DNA of 34,974 nucleotides, taken from positions 1 to 34,974 of the forward strand of contig JAUIJB010000042.1 in assembly GCA_030430455.1 (NCBI GenBank), in the 5' to 3' direction. The DNA comes from Verrucomicrobiia bacterium. GTDB lineage: Bacteria; Verrucomicrobiota; Verrucomicrobiia; Verrucomicrobiales; Akkermansiaceae. Position numbers and translations under genes: made by a program. The notes under the pieces were generated by a model. The model was not told where the DNA came from. It ran no database searches and saw only the letters and a program-made list of their open reading frames with translations. How positions within the stretch are numbered: the stretch's first letter is position 1; each line of letters opens with the position of its first letter. Shown here piece by piece: positions 16,549 through 22,803 of this stretch.

Positions 16549-17460
16549 TCAGGCGAGCTGGTCGAGCGCTGCGGTCAGCGGAAGATCGGCCCCGGGCGCC
16601 CAGCGCAGCGGCTTCAGCCAGGCTTCGCGCCGGAACCAGGTCTCCTGGCGCTTGGCATACTGGCGGGTCGCCGCGGTGATGCGATCGAGGCAGGTGGCCT
16701 CGTCGATCTCCGCGCCGAGCAGTGCGGAGATCTCGGGGTAGCCGATGGCCTTGGCGAGGTTCGAGCCCAGCGCGGGATGGCGGCGGACCTCGTCGATGGC
16801 GCCGGAGCCGAGCATGAGCCGGCTGCGCTCGGCGATGCGGCGGTGCAGGTCGGCGCGCTCGCGCTGGATGTAGAGGCCGGTCAGGTGGCGGTCCTTCTCG
16901 CGCGCGGCGGATTCCCAGCGGTCGCGCAGCTCCGAGCAGCGGCGGCCACTGAGGTGGCAGATCTCGAGGGCGCGGGTGACGTAGCGGCGGTTCCGGAGGT
17001 CGGTGCGGGCGGCCTCGACGGGATCGCGCTCGCGGAGCTCGTCGACGAGGGACTCGAGCGGCCGCGCGGCCCAGCGTGCCCGCAGCTCCGGGTCACCGGT
17101 CGGCAGGGGCGACGGTCCGTGAGAGAGGAACTTGAGGTAGAGCCCGGAACCGCCGGTGACGATCGGGCGCCTGCCGCGGGCGGCGATTTCCCCGAGCAGC
17201 GGCAGGGCCATGCCGCGGTAGCGCATGGCGTCGCACTCCTCTTCCGGGTCGAGGATGCCGAAGAGGTGGTGGGGACAGGAGGCGAGCTCGCCGGCGGCCG
17301 GGGCGGCGGTGAGGACCTCGAGCCCCCGATGGAGCTGGAAGGCGTCGGCATTGACGATCTCGCCGTCGAATTCCCGGGCCAGGGCGATGGCGAGGGAACT
17401 CTTTCCCGAGGCGGTCGGTCCGCACAGGAAGAGGGTGCCGGGTGGTGGGTCGCTGGCCAT
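16549..17460 (-). CDS. miaA: tRNA dimethylallyltransferase MiaA
   Basis: MiaA transfers a dimethylallyl group to N6 of A37 in tRNAs reading UNN codons. The 303-residue protein has the P-loop GPTASGKS at 14-21, a NADAFQLHRGLEVLTAAP segment (37-54) at the place of the usual NADSxQVYRGLDIGTAKP, a TGGSGLYLK (102-110) equivalent to GGTGLY, and a C-terminal TRQYAKRQETWFRRE matching the conserved tRNA-binding end. The Ser-Met-Gln-Val-Tyr part is divergent (Ala-Phe-Gln-Leu-His), but the Asp and downstream Thr are kept. I chose ATG 17460 because the P-loop sits at the usual distance from it. The gene lies between the Minf_1886 gene and the RRM gene on the same strand; a terminator at 17559-17593 separates it from the latter. 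Confidence 0.93.
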   Translation of the reverse strand: MASDPPPGTLFLCGPTASGKSSLAIALAREFDGEIVNADAFQLHRGLEVLTAAPAAGELASCPHHLFGILDPEEECDAMRYRGMALPLLGEIAARGRRPIVTGGSGLYLKFLSHGPSPLPTGDPELRARWAARPLESLVDELRERDPVEAARTDLRNRRYVTRALEICHLSGRRCSELRDRWESAAREKDRHLTGLYIQRERADLHRRIAERSRLMLGSGAIDEVRRHPALGSNLAKAIGYPEISALLGAEIDEATCLDRITAATRQYAKRQETWFRREAWLKPLRWAPGADLPLTAALDQLA

Positions 17461-17558
17461 CACGGGGAGACAAGCAAAGCCGCAAAGCGGGCCCGTGTGC
17501 AAGTGGCGCGACCGGCGGGAGGTCGCGCCTGCACCGCCATGCACGGCCCCGGAAACAA

Positions 17559-17593
17559 GAACGCCCCGCCGGCGTGGAGCCGGCGGGGCGTTC
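17559..17593 (-). terminator. Rho-independent terminator of the RRM gene
   Basis: A perfect 15-bp inverted repeat (GAACGCCCCGCCGGC, 5-base loop GTGGA, then its complement) lies 20 bases past the stop of the minus-strand RRM gene. On the minus strand the hairpin is followed by TTGTTTCC, a modest T-rich tract. Confidence 0.75.
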
Positions 17594-17612
17594 GCGATTC
17601 GTGGTGGAGGGC

Positions 17613-18452
17613 TCAGGAAGGGTTGCTTTCCTCGGCCTTGGGGGTCTCCTCCGCGGCGGCCTCGGGCGCCTGGTCCTCCTCGGCGCGGGGAGTTTCATCC
17701 TCCTCGTCCTCCTTGTTCTTGGCGCCGCTGACGATCAGGCGGCGGCCCATGAAGAACTGGTCGTGCAGGACCTCGATGGCGCGCCTCGCCTCGTCGGTGT
17801 TCATCATCTCGACGAAGCCGTAGCCCTTCGACCGGTGGGTCGAGCGGTTGTAGGCGATCCCGACACGGCGGACCGTGCCGACCCCCTTGAAGAGCTCCTC
17901 AAGGTCGGTCTCGCTGGCTTCGTAGGACAGGTTGCCCAGGTAGAGGCGGCCGGAGTCGACCTCGATGTTCTCGGGCGGCCGGCGCTCGCGGGTCGCCTCG
18001 CCGGCCTCCGCGGACTTGGCGGACTTGGCGGACTTGGCGGAGTCGGGCTTGCGCACCACGCGGGGCGTGTCCTTGGCCGGCTTGTCCTTGGTCTTCGGGC
18101 GACCCTTGCCACGGGCCGGTTCCTTGTAGAGGCCGAGGGCCTTGAGGAACTTCTGCCACCAGGTGAGCTTGACGGGCTTGGGTTCGCGCGAGCTGCGCGA
18201 GCGGCCGCGCGAGCGCTGGCCACCCTGGCCGCCTTGGCCGCGCCCCTGGCCACCCTTGCGGTCGTCGACCCGGCCGTGGCCCGGTTGACGTCCCTGGCGC
18301 TGGCCGCCGTCCTTGTTTTGGTTGCTGTTTCCCTGTTGGTTGTTGCGGTTGCGATTGCGGTTTCTTCCGCCTCGGGAACGGCGCCGCCGGCGCTGGCCCT
18401 GGCCTTGGCCCTGGCGGCCGCCACCCGAGTGGTCGGTCTTGGTTTCAGACAT
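17613..18452 (-). CDS. RNA-binding protein with one RRM and an Arg/Gln/Gly-rich N-terminus
   Basis: This is a 279-residue cytoplasmic RNA-binding protein. Residues 1-90 are low-complexity, rich in Gln, Arg, Gly and Asn (runs such as RRRRRSRGGRNRNRNRNN), likely disordered and able to contact RNA. A short conserved-looking WWQKFLKALGLYKEPARGKG follows at 98-117. One RRM spans about 168-244 with RNP2 LYLGNL (170-175) and RNP1 KGYGFVEM (209-216), both with the aromatic positions intact. The C-terminal tail (246-279) is acidic. A Lys-Ser-Ala repeat near 140-148 comes from a 9-bp tandem repeat. Single-RRM proteins of this kind occur in cyanobacteria and Verrucomicrobia and are often linked to cold or RNA metabolism; the target here is unknown. 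It ends at a strong hairpin. Confidence 0.88.
   Translation of the reverse strand: MSETKTDHSGGGRQGQGQGQRRRRRSRGGRNRNRNRNNQQGNSNQNKDGGQRQGRQPGHGRVDDRKGGQGRGQGGQGGQRSRGRSRSSREPKPVKLTWWQKFLKALGLYKEPARGKGRPKTKDKPAKDTPRVVRKPDSAKSAKSAKSAEAGEATRERRPPENIEVDSGRLYLGNLSYEASETDLEELFKGVGTVRRVGIAYNRSTHRSKGYGFVEMMNTDEARRAIEVLHDQFFMGRRLIVSGAKNKEDEEDETPRAEEDQAPEAAAEETPKAEESNPS
18011..18037. repeat. 9-bp tandem repeat, three units, in the RRM gene linker
   Basis: CGGACTTGG is repeated three times in a row. Read on the minus strand it encodes the Lys-Ser-Ala repeats in the linker before the RRM. Like the repeat at 5626-5652 it is in phase with the codons, so copy-number change would only vary linker length. 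Confidence 0.8.
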
Positions 18453-18769
18453 GTGTTTGGTTTGTTGCGAGGGTCCGGGCGATCGGTTTCGGGCCGGCCC
18501 TGGATCGGTGCCGGCCGGCTGGTGTGACCTGATGCCGAGGCTTGCGGCTTTTTGGTGCCGGGGAGGCCGCCGCGGGTTGCGGGATGGCGGCCGTCCTGGA
18601 GCCTCGGGAATCGGGCGATCGCGCGCGACCCGTGGTTGAAGCGCCGCTGGAAGGCCCAGCGGCGGCGGGCGGAACCTACGGCACGGGGATGGCAAGACAA
18701 GAAGGGAGTTTGGCTTCCGGCTTTGGAGTTGAGCGTCCCCGGGGGAGGGTTTAGGAGGTCTGGGCAGCG
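18453..18769. other. 317-base intergenic region between two divergent genes
   Basis: No plausible protein or RNA gene is visible. It must carry the promoter of the RRM gene (minus) and of the carboxypeptidase gene (plus). Near the plus-strand start there is a clear Shine-Dalgarno AGGAGG at 18753-18758, one of the few strong ones in this window. Small open frames here (for example 18542-18754) have no coding character that I can support. Confidence 0.6.
18753..18758 (+). promoter_or_regulatory. Ribosome binding site AGGAGG
   Basis: A perfect AGGAGG sits 11 bases before ATG 18770. It supports that start over the in-frame ATG 18779, which would be 20 bases away. It is notable because most other genes in the window lack a recognisable Shine-Dalgarno sequence. 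Confidence 0.75.
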
Positions 18770-19735
18770 ATGAGGCTCATGATTCCAAGGATTCTGGCGA
18801 TTTTCGTGTTCGTGGGTGCCGGCGTGGCCTCGGGCCAGGGCGGCGAGGCGGTCATGGTCGTCGAGGCCCACTCGGGAAAGGTGCTGATCGGCCGGAACAC
18901 CACCGAGAGGCGCCCGGTGGCCAGCCTGACCAAGATGGCCACCGGCGTGCTGGCGCTGGATTGGGCCGAGGCGGCCGGCATCGACCCGCTGAAGCGCGAG
19001 TTGCTGGTGCCACCGAGTGTGACGGCCCTCGGCGGGGCCAACCCGCTGCAGTTGGCCCCCGGCGAGCGCCTGACACTCGATGATGCCCTCTACTCGGCCC
19101 TGCTCGGCTCCGACAATGCCGCCGCGCTCACCATCGCCGACCACGTCGGCCGCGAGTTCCTCGCCCGCAAGGGGCGCACAGGGGACTCGGTGGCCGCCTT
19201 CGTCGAGGAAATGGGCAACCTGTGCGACGCGCTCGGCATGGACAAGACCCGCTTCGTCAACCCCCACGGACTCGAGGGCCCGGACAAGCCGGGCCTGTCG
19301 ACCGCGGCCGACATGGCCAAGCTGGCGATCTACGTCGCCCGCAAGCCGGCCTTCACCTTCATCACCCGGCAGACCGAGCGCGCCATCGAGGTGACCGGGG
19401 TCGACGGCACCAAGCGCTCCTTCAAGGTGCGCAACACCAACGAGCTGGCCGGCGAGGCGCACATCATCGGACTGAAGACCGGAACCACCCGGGCCGCCGG
19501 CGCCTGCCTGGCGGTGGCGGTCGAGCGCGACCCGCTGGTCCGGCCGCGAGCCGACGGCAGCAAGGGGGTCACGCCGCGGCGCCTGATCGTCGTGCTGCTG
19601 CGCCACCCCGACCGCTTCGCCGCGGCGCGGGCGCTGATTCCACGGGGCTGGGCGCTCTACGATGACTGGGTGAGGCGGGGCACGCCGGTGGAGAACCGCA
19701 AGCGCGAGATTTTGCCGGTTCCGGACCCGCGGTGA
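18770..19735 (+). CDS. D-alanyl-D-alanine carboxypeptidase (serine-type, peptidase S11)
   Basis: This penicillin-binding-protein-type enzyme trims the terminal D-Ala from peptidoglycan stem peptides in the periplasm. The N-terminus (IPRILAIFVFVGAGVASGQ) is a signal peptide. The three active-site motifs are complete: SLTK at 52-55 with nucleophile Ser52 and Lys55, SDN at 114-116, and KTGTT at 236-240. Surrounding blocks PVASLTKMATG and LLGSDNAAA are typical. At 321 residues it is shorter than DacA/DacC (about 390-400). It ends soon after the transpeptidase-like domain, so it lacks the usual C-terminal beta domain and amphipathic anchor and may be soluble in the periplasm. It is divergent from the RRM gene; pfk follows 54 bases downstream on the same strand. 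Confidence 0.92.
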   Translation: MRLMIPRILAIFVFVGAGVASGQGGEAVMVVEAHSGKVLIGRNTTERRPVASLTKMATGVLALDWAEAAGIDPLKRELLVPPSVTALGGANPLQLAPGERLTLDDALYSALLGSDNAAALTIADHVGREFLARKGRTGDSVAAFVEEMGNLCDALGMDKTRFVNPHGLEGPDKPGLSTAADMAKLAIYVARKPAFTFITRQTERAIEVTGVDGTKRSFKVRNTNELAGEAHIIGLKTGTTRAAGACLAVAVERDPLVRPRADGSKGVTPRRLIVVLLRHPDRFAAARALIPRGWALYDDWVRRGTPVENRKREILPVPDPR

Positions 19736-19789
19736 ATTCAGCGGATTTTTGGCTTATCGGATGCTTCGTTTTCCGCCACAGGCATTGTC

Positions 19790-20863
19790 ATGCGAATCGG
19801 CATTCTGAACAGCGGAGGTGATTGTCCCGGGCTCAATGCGGTGATCCACGGGGTGGTGGGCGCGGCCGACGAACTCGGCTGGGAGGTGATCGGCTTCAAG
19901 GATGGCTTCGAGGGGCTGCTGCCCCCGGGCGACTACATCGTGCTCAAGCCGCACGACACCGTGGGCATCCTCAAGCTCGGCGGCACCATCCTCGGAACCA
20001 CCAACAAGGGCCACTTCGCCGCCAAGGTCGGCAAGGGCGACATCGCCGAGGTGCCGCCGGAAGTGGTCGCCAAGGCCAAGCGCACCCTCGACCAGCTCGA
20101 GATCCGCGCCCTGGTCATCGTCGGTGGCGACGGCTCGCTCACCACCGCGCTGCAACTCTACCGCGAGGGCTGGCCGGTCATCGGCGTGCCGAAGACGATC
20201 GACAACGACCTCCAGGCGACGGCGATGACCTTCGGCTTCGACAGCGCGGTGAGCACCGTGGTCGACGGCCTCGACCGCCTGCACACCACGGCGGAGAGCC
20301 ACAAGCGGGTGATGGTGCTCGAGGTGATGGGCCGCCATGCCGGATGGATCGCCCTGTGGGGCGGCATCGCCGGCGGTGCCAGCGTGATCCTGCTGCCCGA
20401 GATCCCCTTCGACATGCAGAAGGTCGCCGCCCACATCGGCGAGCGCGACGCGCGCGGCGAGCACAGCACGCTGGTGGTCGTCGCCGAGGGCGCCTCGCTG
20501 CCCGAGGGCGACATCGTCACGGTCGCCTCCAACGAGGGCGGGGAAGTCCGCCTCGGCGGGATCGGCGAGGAGGTCGCCCACCGGATCGAACAGCTCACCG
20601 GCAAGGAGACCCGCGCCTGCACCCTGGGCCACCTCCAGCGCGGCGGGGCGCCGACGGCGCTCGACCGGATCCTCGGCACCCGCTTCGGCGTGATGGCCGT
20701 GAAGTTGGCCGAGGAGGGCCGCTTCGGCCGGATGGTCAGCTACCAGGCCTACCACGTCGACTCGGTGCCGATCGAGGAGGCGGTCAACAAGCTGCGGGTG
20801 GTCGAGCCGGAAGGCGAGATGGTCCAGGTGGCCCGGGCGATCGGCATCAGCCTCGGCGACTGA
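19790..20863 (+). CDS. pfkA: 6-phosphofructokinase (group III-like, GGDGS / PKTIDND)
   Basis: It phosphorylates fructose 6-phosphate at C1, the committed step of glycolysis. The 357-residue protein has the N-terminal phosphate-donor loop NSGGDCPGLNAVI (7-19), GGDGS at 112-116, PKTIDND at 134-140 with catalytic Asp138, and MGRHAGWIAL (180-189) for substrate binding. Gly115 lies where ATP-using enzymes have Gly and pyrophosphate-using enzymes have Asp. Lys135 lies where pyrophosphate enzymes have Lys and most bacterial ATP enzymes have Gly. The Gly/Lys pair is known from some ATP-dependent enzymes of the broader family, so ATP is my best guess for the donor. The longer length (E. coli PfkA is 320) fits the mixed-substrate group III clade. 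No Shine-Dalgarno is visible. Confidence 0.93.
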   Translation: MRIGILNSGGDCPGLNAVIHGVVGAADELGWEVIGFKDGFEGLLPPGDYIVLKPHDTVGILKLGGTILGTTNKGHFAAKVGKGDIAEVPPEVVAKAKRTLDQLEIRALVIVGGDGSLTTALQLYREGWPVIGVPKTIDNDLQATAMTFGFDSAVSTVVDGLDRLHTTAESHKRVMVLEVMGRHAGWIALWGGIAGGASVILLPEIPFDMQKVAAHIGERDARGEHSTLVVVAEGASLPEGDIVTVASNEGGEVRLGGIGEEVAHRIEQLTGKETRACTLGHLQRGGAPTALDRILGTRFGVMAVKLAEEGRFGRMVSYQAYHVDSVPIEEAVNKLRVVEPEGEMVQVARAIGISLGD

Positions 20864-20901
20864 GCGGGCGGTGGATTTCGCCGCCGCCCGGTCCGCGACG
20901 C

Positions 20902-20931
20902 TTGCCGAGCCCGGCGCCGCGGTCCTAGGCT
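20902..20931 (+). promoter_or_regulatory. Candidate sigma-70-type promoter close to the Lrp/AsnC start
   Basis: TTGCCG (20902-20907) and TAGGCT (20926-20931) are 18 bases apart. ATG 20938 follows only 6 bases after the -10 hexamer, so a transcript from here would be leaderless or nearly so. There is no Shine-Dalgarno before this ATG, which agrees with that reading. Confidence 0.35.
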
Positions 20932-20937
20932 CGCCGC

Positions 20938-21423
20938 ATGTCGACCGATCCCCTGCTCCAGCTGCTGCGCACCAAGGCGCGGCACACGCACGCCGAACTC
21001 GCCGAGCTCCTCAGCATGAGCGAGGACGAGGTGCGTGCCAAGGTGGCCGCGTGGGAGGCCGACGGGACGATCATCGGCTACCAGGCGGTGATCGACCCGG
21101 AACAACTGGGCCAGAAGGGCGTGGCGGCCTTCATCGAGGTCAAGGTCACGCCCGAGCGCGGCGGCGGCTTCGACCGGCTGGCGATGCGGATCTCGCGCTT
21201 CGACCAGGTCACCAGCAGTTACCTCGCGAGCGGCGGCTACGACCTGATGGTGGTCGTCGAGGGCAGCGACCTGCGTGATGTCGCGCGATTCGTCGCTGAG
21301 AAGCTCAGCTCGATGGACGGCGTGTTGTCGACCGCCACCCACTTCCGCCTGCGCACCTACAAGGAGGCCGGCTTCCTCTTCGCGAGCGGCGAGGGCCCGG
21401 AGCGGCTCGCCGTGGCGCCGTAG
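20938..21423 (+). CDS. Lrp/AsnC family transcriptional regulator
   Basis: This is a DNA-binding regulator that responds to amino acids or related metabolites through a C-terminal RAM ligand domain. The 161-residue protein has a winged helix-turn-helix at about 4-50 (LLRTKARHTHAELAELLSMS, then a recognition region ending DGTIIGYQAVID) and a RAM domain at about 62-145 with FIEVKVTPE, SGGYDLMVVVEG (98-109) and a final strand THFRLRTYKEAG. The first helix of the HTH is shorter than in Lrp, as seen in many single-copy relatives. Targets cannot be read from the sequence; it sits 74 bases after pfkA and may respond to carbon-nitrogen status. Confidence 0.9.
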   Translation: MSTDPLLQLLRTKARHTHAELAELLSMSEDEVRAKVAAWEADGTIIGYQAVIDPEQLGQKGVAAFIEVKVTPERGGGFDRLAMRISRFDQVTSSYLASGGYDLMVVVEGSDLRDVARFVAEKLSSMDGVLSTATHFRLRTYKEAGFLFASGEGPERLAVAP

Positions 21424-21575
21424 TTGGCAGACCGACCGCCGACTTGCGAACCTCGACACCCCCGCGTCCCATCAGCCCCGCGAGGGGCGCAGGCGAAGTC
21501 CGGATCGCCCTCGCACCTCGCCTCACTTCGCCCCGTCCTCGCTTGGGCGAAAGAATCGAGAACGACGACGAGTTT

Positions 21576-21596
21576 CGACCTCCGACCTGCGACCTC
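21576..21596. repeat. Three tandem 7-bp units CGACCT(C/G)
   Basis: The units are CGACCTC, CGACCTG and CGACCTC without gaps. A degenerate sequence of this style in a convergent intergenic space looks like a dispersed intergenic repeat. I see no second copy in this window, so dispersion is only suspected. Confidence 0.5.
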
Positions 21597-21611
21597 CCGG
21601 GCAAAGAAAAG

Positions 21612-21642
21612 ACCCGCCCGGGATCTGGGGTCCCGGGCGGGT
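21612..21642 (-). terminator. Rho-independent terminator of the LysM gene
   Basis: A perfect 12-bp stem (ACCCGCCCGGGA and complement, 7-base loop) is followed on the minus strand by CTTTTCTTTGC. It lies 50 bases after the LysM gene stop. Confidence 0.8.
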
Positions 21643-21692
21643 GCCAATGGCCGCTGAACGAGGCCTTCATCCGAGGGAAGAGCTCACGTGAT

Positions 21693-22613
21693 CTAAGGCT
21701 GGGCGGGAACGTAGAGCTCGGATCCCTTGGCAAGGACTGTGTTCGATGTCAGATGAAGACCGTTCAGGGCATTCAGCTTGGAAGGATTGGTGCCGTGCGT
21801 GGAGGCGAACTGTCCGAAGGTGATCTCCTCCTCGACGTTCACCGTGCGGATCGCCGGCTGGTGGGCGACGGTGTGCGAGGACTCCTCGGCAGACGCCTCG
21901 GTTTCGTCCGTGGCGCCCGCGGCGTCCGGAGTGTCCGGCGTGGCGGCGGCGGTCGCCTCGGTGCCGGGCTCGCTCGCCGCACTGGCCGGCTCTTGTGGAG
22001 CGGCGGGAGCGGCCGGGGCGTCCGCCGGGGTCGAGGCAATGCGGAGAACCTGGCCGACCTTGAGGGCGCGGGGATCGATCTGCGGGTTGGCCTGCTGCAG
22101 GCTGGCCACGCTCAGGCCGTAGCGGCGTGAGATCGCATACAGCGTCTCGCCCGGGGCCACCTCATGCTTTTCGACTGCCGGGGCGGTCGACTCCCGCGCC
22201 GGTGCCGAGGGCAGCGGCAGGCGGAGTTTCTGGCCGACCCGGATCAGGCTGGGGTCGGTGATCCCGTTGAGCTTGGCCAGCCGGCCGGTGGTGGTGCCGT
22301 GATTGCGGGCGATCCGCGCCAGCATGTCGCCCGGCTGGACCGTGTAGGTCTCCTCGACCGGGGTGGCCACCGGGGCGGTGGGCTCGCTGGACACCGGATC
22401 CGCCGTGGACGTCGCGAGTTCCTCGCTCGCCGTGCTCGCCGCAGTCGCCTCCGAGCGCTCGAGCATCGAGCGGAGCCGCTCGTTCTCCTGCTCCAGTTCG
22501 CGGATCTGGCGCTCCTGCTCGGCGCAGCGATGCTGGAGATCCGAGGCACCCGTCTCCGCCACAAGCGGGCCGGCGGTGAGCGACAGAAGGGCGGTCAGGG
22601 CGATCGTCTTCAT
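21693..22613 (-). CDS. Secreted LysM-repeat protein with N-terminal coiled coil
   Basis: This is a 306-residue exported protein expected to bind peptidoglycan. It has a signal peptide (1-19, MKTIALTALLSLTAGPLVA) and a short coiled coil at about 25-55 (AEQERQIRELEQENERLRSM). LysM1 is at 90-132 (YTVQPGDMLARIARNHG ... VGQKLRLP) and LysM2 at 150-192 (HEVAPGETLYAISRRYG ... VGQVLRIA). A more divergent LysM3 is at about 256-303, lacking the usual PGDT turn but keeping FGQFASTHGTNPSKLNALN and ending ELYVP. Ala/Pro/Glu/Thr-rich linkers separate the units. No catalytic domain is present, so it is probably a structural or scaffold protein. Upstream is an unusually AT-rich stretch; downstream a strong terminator. 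Confidence 0.9.
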   Translation of the reverse strand: MKTIALTALLSLTAGPLVAETGASDLQHRCAEQERQIRELEQENERLRSMLERSEATAASTASEELATSTADPVSSEPTAPVATPVEETYTVQPGDMLARIARNHGTTTGRLAKLNGITDPSLIRVGQKLRLPLPSAPARESTAPAVEKHEVAPGETLYAISRRYGLSVASLQQANPQIDPRALKVGQVLRIASTPADAPAAPAAPQEPASAASEPGTEATAAATPDTPDAAGATDETEASAEESSHTVAHQPAIRTVNVEEEITFGQFASTHGTNPSKLNALNGLHLTSNTVLAKGSELYVPAQP

Positions 22614-22690
22614 GACGGCGCAGACATTTTCAAATTTTATCTAACGGATCAATTAAAATTTAATAAAAGTTAAAGAATAACACAAAGCCA
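22614..22690 (-). promoter_or_regulatory. AT-rich promoter region of the LysM gene
   Basis: Bases about 22628-22680 are strikingly AT-rich (runs such as AATTAAAATTTAATAAAAG) within an otherwise GC-rich chromosome. They lie directly upstream of the LysM start. On the minus strand several TATAAT-like words occur (for example TAAAAT), but I cannot pick one -35/-10 pair with confidence. An UP-element-like or nucleoid-protein-binding stretch is possible. Confidence 0.45.
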
Positions 22691-22803
22691 CTGATTCTCA
22701 GTCGCTTGCTTTCAAAGCCAGCCACCCGGTCACCGGCCCTTCCGTGGCTCGTGCGGCGTTTGATCCCACCGCTCGTCCTCCCGGGCGCGACCTCGGGCGC
22801 GAC

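Larger units (their letters stand above)
21424..21692. other. Intergenic region with tandem heptamers, convergent genes
   Basis: This gap separates the Lrp gene (plus) and the LysM gene (minus), both ending into it. It holds three head-to-tail 7-base units (CGACCTC, CGACCTG, CGACCTC) at 21576-21596 and the LysM terminator at 21612-21642. Short open frames across it have no recognisable protein features, and I do not call a gene. Confidence 0.55.
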
